From Prorocentrum cordatum (lineage: Eukaryota; Sar; Dinophyceae; Prorocentrales; Prorocentraceae), in NCBI GenBank assembly GCA_963575745.1, contig CAUYUJ010012669.1, positions 709,790-773,789 on the forward strand: a DNA stretch of 64,000 nucleotides. The letters are read 5' to 3'. The position numbers and the translations under genes were made by a program. Of the stretch, positions 53,673 through 63,590 are shown piece by piece (position 1 is the first letter of the stretch; each line of letters starts with the position of its first letter). The notes under the pieces are model-generated. The model did no database searches. It saw nothing but the letters and a program-made list of their open reading frames with translations, and was not told where the DNA came from.

Positions 53673-54340
53673 TTGCGCGCGGGCCAGGCAACGCGCGGGA
53701 TGCCCCTCTTGTCAGGATTGGGCGACGAGCCTTCTGCGCGAGCGACGCCGCGCGGGCGCTCCGAGCAGCTCGAGTTGGAGTTGCCCAGCGGGGGGGTTGG
53801 GCAGCGCCCGGCTTGGCGCGCCCCCAAGGGGCCGCTGTCGATCGTGACCAACGACGCTGACCAGGCCTGCGAGCAGCGCTCTGCGTCCGCGATCGCGAAG
53901 CCACTGGGGGATGTCATCCGCGTGTCCATTGAGTCCCAGGCCGTACTGTTCAAGAAGTCCAAAAAAGTTTCGGTGGTGGAATCGAAAGGCGCTGCCCCGC
54001 GCGGTTGGTTCGTGATCAGCGCGGCAGTGATCCAGTTGCGCCTCTCTCGATTTATTGCGGGGTGAGTTTCGCGCGCATCGCGCGCCGCGCGCACGTGCAC
54101 GAGGGGTTTCCTATAGGAGGCGCGCTATCCGTAATATGCTCGAGCGCTTTGCTAGCGGTCAAGGAGGCGCAGGCGAAGCAGGACAGTTCCAGGCATGTGA
54201 ATGCTGGGCTTCGTTTCGCTCCTCGCAGTGGTTTCGCTATCCGTGGTAAGAGATTTGTAGTCGACGCCATCGCGCTGAGCACTGATTTATGCCGCCCGTG
54301 CACGGCGAAATTAATGGTCGTCACCTAGGTTGTCCGCATC
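53673..54340 (+). pseudogene. Penelope-like reverse transcriptase core, catalytic box mutated
   Basis: The frame of 53673 gives LSIVTNDADQACE (53835-53873; motif A with its Asp at 53853), LGDVIRVSIES, and FKKSKKVSVVESKGAAPRGWF. A TGA at 54063 is bypassed by the frame of 54005, which gives HVHEGFPIGGALSVICSSAL (motif B region, 54092-54151) and KRFVVDAIALSTDLCRPC (motif C, 54254-54265, plus a CxxC). Active relatives have (F/Y)xDD; here the first Asp is Val (GTC), so the polymerase is inactive. PIGG rather than the LINE-type KQG box, and the LC..C after motif C, point to the Penelope or related dinoflagellate RT type. Confidence 0.65.
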
Positions 54341-56982
54341 TCACTCGCCTACCTTCCGAATTGCGCGAAGCCGTGCGTCAATGAGATGATGACCAGGCAT
54401 AGTTGTTGTGTGGTTGTTGGAACTTGTTTTGACTTGAATGTGCTGCATATTCAGATGACTTGCCGTGGAGTGTGGCGGCTGGAAGTTCCCAGTTTTTGTT
54501 CCCCTGATGGCGCCGCGCTGCGCCCTCCTCATCTGGGATTGCGACCGGTGGCAAAAGTCGCGGCAAAGATCGCAGCGTCCTTGGGGGCGCGCGTTTCTTC
54601 CAGACACCCAAGGGCTCGTCCAAGGGGCAAGTACTAGTCAGGCAGCGGCATGTGCGGAGGCACGGCGAATTACAGCAATGAGTACCCCTGCTCCAGCGGC
54701 GACTACGATCCGGCGCGGGGCGACGACACCTAGTACAACACTTATTACAATTGCTCATACTGTGTAAATTGTGGGCGAGGCTGAACAGAAGGCCGAAACA
54801 GTCGAGCGCCAACGCAAGCGTTTGTCCCGCGTCGAAAGGAAACAGAGAATGGGCTTCGCGAGCAAGGCGACCAACTGCGCGCCGTTGCCAAGTCCACCTT
54901 CGCCGACGAGGTCCGCAACATTACAGACGGCAGGGCTCCGAAGCTTCTCCCTGAGGAACCCAGAGGAGAAAGGGGCGAGGCCGAGGCGTCGGGGCACCCC
55001 CTGCGGCGCTCGGCGCGGAGCACAGGCGCTGGAACCGGAGCAACAGGGGCCGCAAAAACGTAATTGTTGAAACCGGGGCGGGTCTGGCTCCAGCGCATCG
55101 TCAGCCAGGCCCGCATTACGGACGAGGCAACCACCCCCGCCCTTGCGAAGCTAGTCGAGGAGTAGTGGGCCAAGACCGGCGTTGCGACGCAGGTCAATTA
55201 TCTCTTAGCGAGCTCGGTCATGTCCACGGTAAGGCCACGGCAACTCTCGCCGTGATGCGCGGGTCCATGAGTGGACGGGCGTGCACGCCTCATTCATCGA
55301 TGCCGGCGTGGATCTACGCCGTAATGGCTCCAGAGTTATTTGTCGCTCTTCTTCGTGTGCTGGGCCATCCATGTCTACGTGCTGTTCGTGTGCGTCTTGC
55401 TGGTCCCCTTCCACGGAACTGTGAATACGCCGTCCCTCCCTTTTTCCCCTTCCCTCTGTGCAGCGATGTGGTGAGATATTCCAGGCATAGTGGGCACTCC
55501 GCGTGTCGCATTTGTGGGAACCTCGCATTGGGCAGTCTTGGGCAAAGTTGGGCGGTTTGTTAATGCATTCGTACAACCCACAGGATTGAATTGTCAAACA
55601 ACGCGGTCTTTCGTCATTGGGGCAAGCGGCGAAATATCTAAGCAGTTTGGGAGCTCTGGAGGTGAGTACTTGCCGACGGGCGGAGCTATGAGAGCACATC
55701 AGTGCCTGATTGCTGGGGTCCGCGGGGACAGCGGAGACCGTTGCAGACGTTTCGGGTGATTGTTGTTTTGTTTCTCTCTCTCTCTCTCTCCCTGTCTCCT
55801 CTTCTCCCGGTCACCTCCCAAAATCCTCTGTTTTGGTCCTCCTTGCCTCCCTTATCCATGGCCCCCACGCCCAAGGCAGCGCCGCTTCATCCCCACGCAG
55901 CGCTAGGCAAGGTGAGACTGTGGCAGTCGCGCTTCTCCAGAGAGGCACGTAGAAGAACATGTCGAATGTTCAGTACTGAGAATTCGACAGGGTTGGGCAT
56001 TGGGAAGGCACCTAGGCATTGGGAAGCGCCACGTTTGAAAGCAGTCTTTGGTGATTCGTCTTGCAGCCGATAAGGTTAATAAGTTACGCGAATTTCGACA
56101 GTAGAAACTGCAGGGTGACATCGTGATTTTCTTCGGACGATGCCGAGGCGCCAAAAGGAGATGGCAAAATCATCGCACGGGCCCCAGTGCGCCCGTGGAA
56201 CCAGTCATGTGGCAAGGTTCGAGATCGAAAGCGACCGCTCAGCCAGGTTGTGGCGAAAATGTATGACAAAGTTCCTTGCGCTTTTCAGCAAATTGGTCAC
56301 CGTTGTCGCGCCGGGTTTTTGCTGCTTTCGCTGGCACGCTCACGCCGTTCATCGGCTCTTGCCTGTGAGATGGCGGCACTTGGAAAGGTCGATTGTGTTG
56401 CTCCTTCGGGAGTCGGCGAGCGGTTGGCGCGCAGGGTTGGGCCAACGCCGCTCCCCGCAGCACCTTCGGGCCGTGGCCCGCAGAGTGGCGGCAGCGATTC
56501 ACCGGTGCACGGGGCGTGGAGCCAGGGAAGGGGGACGACGGGGGGGGCGGGGAGGGGAAGGCGAGGAGCGCGCTCACCTCTTCTCTGTTTTCTGACCTGC
56601 TCCCCGGGGAGGCCCCCCTCCCACCAGAGTCCTTGCCAGGTGGGAGGGGCAGGGAAGGTGCGCATGGCTGCAGGAGCTCCTGGCTACCGCCACGAGGGAG
56701 TGAGCGAGAGGAGCGCGCGAGGGGCGCAGCAAGGGCAGCGGGGGCCTCCCCGCGCCCGCGCCGGAGGAGGAGGCGCCCAGGCGGCGGGAGTCGAGCCGCT
56801 CGAGGGAGCGGCGGCAGCAGGAGAGGATCGCCGCCGTGAAGGCGCCGCGTCCGGCCGCCCCGCCCACGCCGAGGGCTGCACGGGCCGCCACGAGGGGAGC
56901 CGGCCCCGAGGGGCACGGGTCCTCCAGCTGGTTCGCCGCCTCGGGCCTCCAGGGGCCCTTTCGCGGGCCCGGGGACTTGTGA
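54341..56982. other. Unassigned region
   Basis: 54775-55070 reads Glu/Arg-rich (EAEQKAETVERQRKRLSRVE) and may be the element's C-terminus. (CT)n at 55772-55794. The frames 56187-57140 plus and 56239-57051 minus overlap on opposite strands, are GC-rich, and have no recognisable domain. Confidence 0.4.
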
Positions 56983-57140
56983 TGATGTCGGGCACGTCCC
57001 CCTGCAGGCCGAGCTTACAAGGAAAGTTGAGAGTAGCCCAAAAACATTCAAGCATGATCAGAAATATTCGAACAATCGTCCCCGTTGTTGTGTTACTAGT
57101 TTGTGAATATTCCTCCTGTCGAGGGACAGGCCCGACTTAA
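56983..57140 (+). mobile_element. MITE family M, copy 7 (diverged)
   Basis: 158 bp, ends TGATGTCGGGCACGTCCCC and GGACAGGCCCGACTTAA. Flanks ACTTGTGA (56975-56982) and ACTTACGA (57141-57148), 6 of 8 matching, fit an old target duplication. The left terminal repeat is more eroded than in other copies. Confidence 0.8.
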
Positions 57141-57389
57141 ACTTACGAGAAAACGATTCAGAACGAGAAGTTGGTCCCCGGTGAAGGGCTCGGAGTCCAC
57201 AGCCCGCTTCCCCCACGTCAGGCGGAGCAGAGCGGTCACGGGGCACTCTCCTGTGGAGCAGCTGCGCGGTCCCGGGGTCGCGGGTGCGCCCTTCTCAGGG
57301 GGGGGGGGCGCGCGAGGATTGCGATGGCCGCTGCGCAATGCTTCAGTGGCCCAAATTCCGCGGCCCAGCAGATTCTTTCTGATTGTCGA
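57141..57389. other. Short unassigned spacer
   Basis: A G-run at 57299-57308. Nothing recognised. Confidence 0.5.
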
Positions 57390-57530
57390 AGACGCCGACG
57401 GAGAACCACCACCGCCCCCTGCCTTTCTGAAGTGCCCCTGCGGCCAAATGTTGGGCCAGAGTCTGACTGAGCCATTGGACCAAGTGTTGCCCCAGCCGCC
57501 CTGGAGGAAACACCTGGGATGGGAAGAGCA
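57390..57530 (+). repeat. Repeat B, copy 1
   Basis: TGTCGAAGACGCCGACGG, CGCCCCCTGCCTTTCTGAAG, GTGCCCCTGCGGCCAAATG, CCAAGTGTTGCCCCAGCCGC. The frame shared with other copies reads QVLPQPPWRK. Confidence 0.75.
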
Positions 57531-57534
57531 AGGA

Positions 57535-57830
57535 AGGGGAGAAGGAGAGCTTCCGAAGGGCCTCTTGGGGGCCTCCTGGTGCCTTTTAGGCGGCCTCTTG
57601 TGAGCCTCTTGGGGGGCTTTGGGGGAGGCCACTGGAAGCCGTTTTGGGGCCCTGAGTAAGCAGTCGTGGCTCCCTCTTGGGGCGCCTGAAGGCCACCTTG
57701 GAGGTTTATGGGGCCCTCTTGCGGGCCTCTTGGGGGCTTCTTGGGGCGATCCTGGAGAACGCTGGAGGACCCTGGGGACGAGACGGACAGGACGGGTGCC
57801 GACACCGCTCCACGCGAGGAGGATCCTGGT
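57535..57830. repeat. CTCTTGGGGCC satellite block
   Basis: GGGCCTCTTGGGGGCCTCC, GCCTCTTGTGAGCCTCTTGG and similar words, immediately after repeat B, as at 60735 and 61615. Confidence 0.75.
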
Positions 57831-57849
57831 GTTCTCGTGGAGGCCGTCT

Positions 57850-57965
57850 TGGAGGCGGAGGAGGCGGAGGAGGAGGAGGAGGAGGGAGGAGGAGGAGGGA
57901 GGAGGAGTGAGGAGGAGGGAGGAGGAGGAGGAGGAGGAGGAGGAGGGAGGAGGAGGAGGAGGAGC
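57850..57965. repeat. (GGA)n microsatellite
   Basis: GGAGGC passing into GGAGGAG for about 115 bases. Confidence 0.95.
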
Positions 57966-58059
57966 GTCTTGCGTGGGAAGACCTATAGAGGACACAGTTG
58001 CGCAGCTTTTCGAAGGGCCGGTGTGCGAGCGGCCAAGACCTTATTGGCAGTTTTTTTTC

Positions 58060-58190
58060 CCAACCATCCTGTGGTGTTGGGTCCTCGTTTTGAAGAGACG
58101 GTGCCCGCGTCCTCTCCTCTCCTCCTCTCCTCCTCCTCCCCCTCCTCCTTCCTCCTCCTCCCTCTCCTCCCTCCTCTCTGCGTTTCACCC
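58060..58190. repeat. Array leader, second copy, plus (CCT)n
   Basis: TTCCCAACCATCCTGTGGTG and TTGGGTCCTCGTTTTGAAG (58064-58098) match the leader at 36973-37015. CCTCCTCTCC triplets follow before the array. Confidence 0.9.
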
Positions 58191-58199
58191 ACCCATTAC

Positions 58200-60125
58200 A
58201 GCGCTTCGTGGCTCCATAGGGAGCTCCACCGAAGGCCCCAGTGGGGGTGTTCGCATGCGGTTCCCCCACCCAGGGCAGCGTTTCGTGGCCCCATAGGGAG
58301 CTCCACCGAAGGCCCCAGTGGGGGTGTTCGCATGCGGTTCCCCCACCCAGGGCAGCGTTTCGTAGCCCCATAGGGAGCTCCACCGAAGGCCCCAGTGGGG
58401 GTGTTCGCATGCGGTTCCCCAACCCAGGGCAGCGTTTCGTGGCCCCATAGGGAGCTCCACCGAAGGCCCCAGTGGGGGTGTTCGCATGCGGTTCCCCCAC
58501 CCAGGGCAGCGTTTCGTAGCCCCATAGGGAGCTCCACCGAAGGCCCCAGTGGGGGTGTTCGCATGCGGTTCCCCCACCCAGGGCAGCGTTTCGTGGCCCC
58601 ATAGGGAGCTCCACCGAAGGCCCCAGTGGGGGTGTTCGCATGCGGTTCCCCCCACCAGGGCAGCGTTTCGTAGCCCCATAGGGAGCTCCACCGAAGGCCC
58701 CAGTGGGGGTGTTCGCATGCGGTTCCCCCACCCAGGGCAGCGTTTCGTGGCCCCATAGGGAGCTCCACCGAAGGCCCCAGTGGGGGTGTTCGCATGCGGT
58801 TCCCCCCCCATGGCAGCGTTTCGCTAGCCCCCAGTGTGTTCGCATGCGGGAGCTCCACCGAAGGCCCCAGTGGGGGTGTTCGCATGCGGTTCCCCCACCC
58901 AGGGCAGCGTTTCGTGGCCCCATAGGGAGCTCCACCGAAGGCCCCAGTGGGGGTGTTCGCATGCGGTTCCCCCACCCAGGGCAGCGTTTCGTGGCCCCAT
59001 AGGGAGCTCCACCGAAGGCCCCAGTGGGGGTGTTCGCATGCGGTTCCCCCACCCAGGGCAGCGTTTCGTAGCCCCATAGGGAGCTCCACCGAAGGCCCCA
59101 GTGGGGGTGTTCGCATGCGGTTCCCCCACCCAGGGCAGCGTTTCGTGGCCCCATAGGGAGCTCCACCGAAGGCCCCAGTGGGGGTGTTCGCATGCGTGTT
59201 CCCCCACCCAGGGCAGCGTTTCGTAGCCCCATAGGGAGCTCCACCGAAGGCCCCAGTGGGGGTGTTCGCATGCGGTTCCCCCACCCAGGGCAGCGTTTCG
59301 TGGCCCCATAGGGAGCTCCACCGAAGGCCCCAGTGGGGGTGTTCGCATGCGGTTCCCCCACCCAGGGCAGCGTTTCGTGGCCCCATAGGGAGCTCCACCG
59401 AAGGCCCCAGTGGGGGTGTTCGCATGCGGTTCCCCCACCCAGGGCAGCGTTTCGTGGCCCCATAGGGAGCTCCACCGAAGGCCCCAGTGGGGGTGTTCGC
59501 ATGCGGTTCCCCCACCCAGGGCAGCGTTTCGTTGCCCCATAGGGAGCTCCACCGAAGGCCCCAGTGGGGGTGTTCGCATGCGGTTCCCCCACCCAGGGCA
59601 GCGTTTCGTGGCCCCATAGGGAGCTCCACCGAAGGCCCCAGTGGGGGTGTTCGCATGCGGTTCCCCCACCCAGGGCAGCGTTTCGTAGCCCCATAGGGAG
59701 CTCCACCGAAGGCCCCAGTGGGGGTGTTCGCATGCGGTTCCCCCACCCAGGGCAGCGTTTCGTGGCCCCATAGGGAGCTCCACCGGAGGCCCCAGTGGGT
59801 GATCTCGCATGCGGTTCCCCCACCCAGGGCAGCGCTTCGTGGCCCCATGGGGAGCTCCACCGAAAGCCCCCGTGGCGCAGTTCGCATGCGCTTCCCCCAC
59901 CCAGGGCAGCGCTTCGTGGCACCATAGGGAGCTCCACCGAAGGCCCCAGTGGCGCAGTTCGCATGCGGTTCCCCCACCCAGGTCAGCGTTTCGTAGCCCC
60001 ATAGGGAGCTCCACCGAAGGCCCGCCCCGGTGGCGCAGTCCGTCACGGTGGCGCAGTCCGAATGCGTTTCCCCCATCCAATGCAGCGCTGCGTGCCACAT
60101 TGGAGCCCCACCGAAGCGCACCCAC
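58200..60125. repeat. 77-bp tandem array, about 24 copies
   Basis: CCATAGGGAGCTCCACCGA recurs from 58213 at exactly 77-bp steps to 58752. One rearranged unit (58800-58860) follows, then 77-bp steps from 58919 to 59998 (one of 78). The unit is TTCGTGGCCCCATAGGG, GCCCCAGTGGGGGTGTTCGC, ATGCGGTTCCCCCACCC, AGGGCAGCG. Central units are nearly identical. The last four or five (from about 59790) diverge and carry GTGGCGCAGTTCGC instead of GTGGGGGTGTTCGC, resembling the 101-bp array. All three minus-strand frames are open, giving up to 752 codons of repetitive peptide, which I regard as non-genic. Confidence 0.95.
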
Positions 60126-60174
60126 AGCGCGTTACCACATTGCTTTGTTGGGTCTTTCGCCAGATAATTTCCAT

Positions 60175-60300
60175 TTTTCCCAACACTCAGAAACGCCAGG
60201 GCGTCCTCATCCTCCTCCTCCACCTCCTCCTCCTCCTCCCTCCTCCTCCCTCTCCCTCCTCCTCCCTCCTCCTCCCTCCGCCTCCTTTTTTTGGCACCGG
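60175..60300. repeat. (CCT)n microsatellite
   Basis: CCTCCTC triplets after ACGCCAGGGCGTCC. Confidence 0.9.
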
Positions 60301-60525
60301 ATGTGCATATATTTATTTTTTTTTTTTTCTTTTTTTTATTTTCCATGTTATATTTTTTTTTTTATTTTTTTTTTTTTTTTATTTTTTTTATTTTATTATA
60401 CTTTAATTTTATTTTTTCCTGTTTTTAATATTATTTGTTTTTTTTATTTTTTTTTTTATTTCTAGTTTTCTTATTATTAATTTTTATTTTTTATTTATTT
60501 ATTTATTTTTTTTTTGTTTCGTCTG
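60301..60525. repeat. T-rich low-complexity tract
   Basis: About 220 bases of T-runs broken by single A, C or G (TTTATTTTTTTT). A striking composition break in a GC-rich window. On the minus strand it would read as a degenerate poly(A). Confidence 0.9.
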
Positions 60526-60534
60526 TGACAAGTA

Positions 60535-60735
60535 CAGGGGGCGGCGGATCGAAGACGCCGAATTGCGGCGAATCATTGCAGGCCCCTGCCTTTTTGGGAA
60601 GTGCCTTTGTGGCCAAACGTTTGGCGAGAGTTTGGCCAAGCCGTCGGACGATGTATTGCCCCAGCCGCTCTGGAAACGCTTCGGGGAACACTTTGGAGAG
60701 GATGAGGGCGAGGATCAGGAGAGGGAGGAGGAGGA
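60535..60735 (+). repeat. Repeat B, copy 2
   Basis: GGGGGCGGCGGATCGAAGAC, CCCTGCCTTTTTGGGAAGTG, GTGGCCAAACGTTTGGCGAG, GTATTGCCCCAGCCGCTCTG. The shared frame reads FGESLAKPSDDVLPQPLWKR. A GGAGGA run (60724-60742) closes the unit. Confidence 0.8.
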
Positions 60736-61240
60736 GGAGGAGGCCTCTTGGGAGCCTCTTGAGGCACTGTGGCCCTCTCGGGGCCTTCGGGTGTTTTTTG
60801 AGGCCTCGATGGCCGTCTCGGGGCGTTCCTGGCCCCTCTGACGCCGTCGGAAGCCAGCCGTCTTGAGGGCCTCTCTGAACCGACTTGGGGCGCTTCAAGG
60901 CCGTCTTGGAAGCCATCTTGGGCATCTTGTGTGCCTTTTGGGTCCCTCTTGGGGCCGTCTTGGGGGCTTCTTGGCCGTCGGAAGACCGAAAAGAAGCACT
61001 TGCTTCAATCCTTCAAACACCTATGGAAAATCGATGCTGTCGGGTTCTTTGAGCCTTCCAGGGGGACCCCTTGGGAGGCCGACTTGGAGGCCGTTTGGGG
61101 GCCTCGTGGGTCATCCTGAGGCCATCTTAGGCCGTCTTGGGTTCATCCTGGGCCGTCTTGGGGACACATTGGGACCAGTCGTTGGAGGCACATGAGCTGT
61201 CTTGGAGGCCATCTTGTTCGTGTTGGGGGCCATCTGAATG
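60736..61240. repeat. CTCTTGGGGCC satellite with embedded GTCGGAAGACCGAAAAGAAG block
   Basis: Satellite words at 60740-60975 and 61055-61240. Between them, GTCGGAAGACCGAAAAGAAG..TTTGAGCCTTCC (60977-61057) recurs at 61988-62075 (GTCGGAAGCCCGAAAAGAAA) and in reduced form at 63670-63745. Confidence 0.75.
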
Positions 61241-61369
61241 GGCCATCTTAAAAGAGGAGGCCAATGCAGCCAGAATTGCCTGGATGGCTGGCGCGTTAGG
61301 CCGACGGCCTCGGAGATTCGGTTGAAAGGACCAGTACATTCTGGCATCTGGCACGCCGGGCATATTTCT
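61241..61369. other. Short spacer before repeat B copy 3
   Basis: CTGGCACGCCGGGCATATTT near 61347 matches TTTAGCACGCCAGGTACCC near 62336, so this is the start of a longer repeat unit. Confidence 0.5.
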
Positions 61370-61555
61370 GGCAAGCCACGGGGGGCGGCGGATCGAAGAC
61401 GCCTTCGGCGAATCACCGCCGCCCCCTGCCTTTTGAGATCACCCATGTGGCCGAGCGTTGTGGCAAGAGCTCTGCCAAGCTATGGGACCATGTGTTCCCC
61501 CAGCCGTTGCGGAAACCCTGCGGGAACACTTGGGGGAGGATGGCGGAGCAGATCA
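61370..61555 (+). repeat. Repeat B, copy 3
   Basis: GGGGGCGGCGGATCGAAGAC, CGCCGCCCCCTGCCTTTTG, TGTGGCCGAGCGTTGTGGCA, TGTTCCCCCAGCCGTTGCGG. The shared frame reads CGKSSAKLWDHVFPQPLRK. Closed by (GGA)n at 61556-61612. Confidence 0.8.
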
Positions 61556-62245
61556 GAAGGAGGAGGAGGAGGAGGAGGAGGAGGAGGAGGAGGAGGAGGG
61601 AGGAGGAGAGGGCATCTTGGGAGCCTTTTGGGGCACTCTTGGGGCCTCCTGGGAGTTTTCTGGAAACCTTTTGGAGGCATCTTGGAGGCCTCCTTGGACC
61701 TCGTGGGAGCCTTTGGGGGCTTCTCGGGTGCTCCCTTGCCAGTCGGTAAGCGTTCCTGGCCCGTCTGACGCCGTCGGAAGCCGTCTAGGGGGCCTCTCTG
61801 GGCCGACTTGGAGCCCTTGGGGTGCTCCAGGGCCGTCTTGGATACCATCTTGGGCGTCTTGGAGGCATCTTGGGCCGTCTTGGGACCCTCTTGGGGCCAT
61901 CTTGGGGGCCTCTTGGGCCGTTCTGGGGCCATCTTGGAGGCCCCTTGGGCGATCTTGGGGCGACCTTTGGGGGCTCTTGGGCCGTCTCGGACCGTCGGAA
62001 GCCCGAAAAGAAACAAATGCTAAAATCCTTGAAGAACCGTAGGAAAATCAATGATTTGGACCTCTTCGGGCCTTCCTGGAGGCCCTCTTGGGAGCCTCTT
62101 GGGCCGTCTTGGGGGTCTCTTGGGTGCCTCTTGGACCATCGTGAGGCCAGCTTGCACCGTCTTGGTGGCTTCTTGGGCAGACTTGGAGGCATCGTGGACC
62201 CTCCTGGGCCATCTTGGAGTGGAGGCCATCTTGGCCGTCTGGACG
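61556..62245. repeat. (GGA)n then CTCTTGGGGCC satellite
   Basis: (GGA)n to 61612, satellite 61615-61985, the GTCGGAAGCCCGAAAAGAAA block (61988-62075), then satellite again to 62245. Confidence 0.8.
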
Positions 62246-63170
62246 TTGAGGTCGTTTGTGCGGCCCTCCGAGTGGCCGGCGCAAGCCCCAGGGGAAGTTC
62301 TCTTTTGGAAAAGAGCCAGAACCAAAAGCGGCAGGGTTTAGCACGCCAGGTACCCTTGTGGCAAGACCACAGGGCGGCGGACGACGGAAGGAGCGCGGTA
62401 CGAACGAGAGACGTTTCGCAGGGGGCGAAGCCCTTATAGGGATGGGGGTCTGAGGGAGGGGGCTAGCGGGGGAACAAAAGCCTAGTTGCCCTCGCGCCTG
62501 GTTTTTTTTTGAGTGAAGCGGCTCCCGGGCGGCTCCCATGGCCCGTTTCCTTGTATTTTTTCGAGTGATTCGGCCCGAGTGCCCCAAGACGGCCCAGGTC
62601 TTGTGGCCTTCGGCACGTCCCTCCACCGTGCCCTGGTCGTGGACGGGCGCCCGCGACCAGTTGCGAGCCCTGCCCCTGCGGTTCCAATCGGGCCTTGGGG
62701 CGGCGGCCACCCCCTCGGGGGGGTGTTCTCGAGCCCCGGCCTGCGCTTCAGGAAAGTCCCCTGCAGGGGCAGGCCTCACACTCAAGGGAGGAGAAGCCAC
62801 CCAGACCCGACAGTTGGCGTTTCCGAAACGCCCCGGCGTTTGCTAAGCAGCCCTGCCCTGTCCGATGCCTTCTTTGGGCGCGTTTTCGAAACGGCTTCGA
62901 TTGTCGGGGTGGTTCTTATCGGGGTGGACTTTCTGGAAGCCCCTAGGGGGGTCTCGTGGCTCAAAGCGCCGTCGCCGGCGCCGCCCGGCGGGCGGGCCCT
63001 CTCTCCGAGGGGCCTCGCGGAGCCGCGTCGGGTGCTTCCTCTGGCCGTTTTGGGACCATCTTGGGCCGTCTTGAGCCGGTACGGTCGACAGTGCTACGGA
63101 TCGGGGCTCAAGAGACGGGGGTCAATGCAAGCGGGGACCGGAGTCTGCAGGATCTTGCGAAGACCTCTTT
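62246..63170. other. Unassigned region
   Basis: 62334-62400 repeats the lead-in of repeat B (GGTACCCTTGTGGCAAGACC). The rest shows no recognised gene. Satellite words reappear at 63050-63075. Confidence 0.45.
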
Positions 63171-63330
63171 TGGTTGACCCGGGTTAGCGAGCCGCTCGTG
63201 GCCGCGAGGCGGCCGCGCATATTGGCTGACCCAGGTTTGCAAAGACCCTCGTTGCATTTTTTGTTTTCTGCATTGCAGTTTTTGGTTTCTTGCTGACCCG
63301 GGTCTGGATTGACCCGGGTCAGAAGATCCC
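63171..63330. repeat. TGACCCGGGT motif cluster
   Basis: TTGACCCGGGTTAG, CTGACCCAGGTTTG, CTGACCCGGGTCTGG and TTGACCCGGGTCAG at 63174, 63223, 63293 and 63309. The core GACCCGGGTC is palindromic. Confidence 0.7.
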
Positions 63331-63590
63331 CGAACGGAAAGAACAAAGGCGAAGACCTACAGCAGTTCTTGCCCATTTTCAGCAGGACTCGCTGTCGGTG
63401 TCACCGCGGACGTTGTCCAGTCGAGGCAGAAAGTCGATTGACAATCGTTCCGATTTCCCCGTGCCCAACTAAGGCGTCCAGGCCAATTGAGGTGTTCGTT
63501 TTGTTCTTTTTGGCGCGTCGCCGTCTTCGATTGGGCCCAGCTTGGGCGGAGAAGCTTATGGGAGATCTCTTCCATGAGCCCTTCCTGATG
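63331..63590. other. Unassigned spacer
   Basis: No feature recognised. Confidence 0.5.

Larger units (their letters stand above)
50751..55200 (+). mobile_element. Penelope-like retroelement candidate with GIY-YIG upstream of RT, decayed
   Basis: In plus-strand order: an unknown N-terminal stretch, a GIY-YIG nuclease-like domain (51636-51890), a linker with conserved-looking blocks (52192-52652), then a reverse transcriptase with motifs NDADQACE, GFPIGG and FVVD (53850-54265). GIY-YIG plus this RT type is the hallmark of Penelope-like elements. Usually the nuclease is C-terminal, while some lineages (Chlamys/Naiad type) have it N-terminal, as here. A (CTC)n array (53058-53159) and repeat C (53457-53640) sit between the domains, and several frame breaks occur. 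The ends are not determined, and that all parts belong to one element is inference. Confidence 0.55.

Noticed and set aside
57706-59964. 752-codon minus-strand frame as a real repetitive protein
   Set aside because: All three minus frames of the 77-bp array are open, so openness is a property of the unit, and the ends of the frame run into a GGA microsatellite.
58200-60125. CRISPR array
   Set aside because: The whole 77-bp unit repeats, there are no unique spacers, and nothing cas-like lies nearby. The context is eukaryotic.
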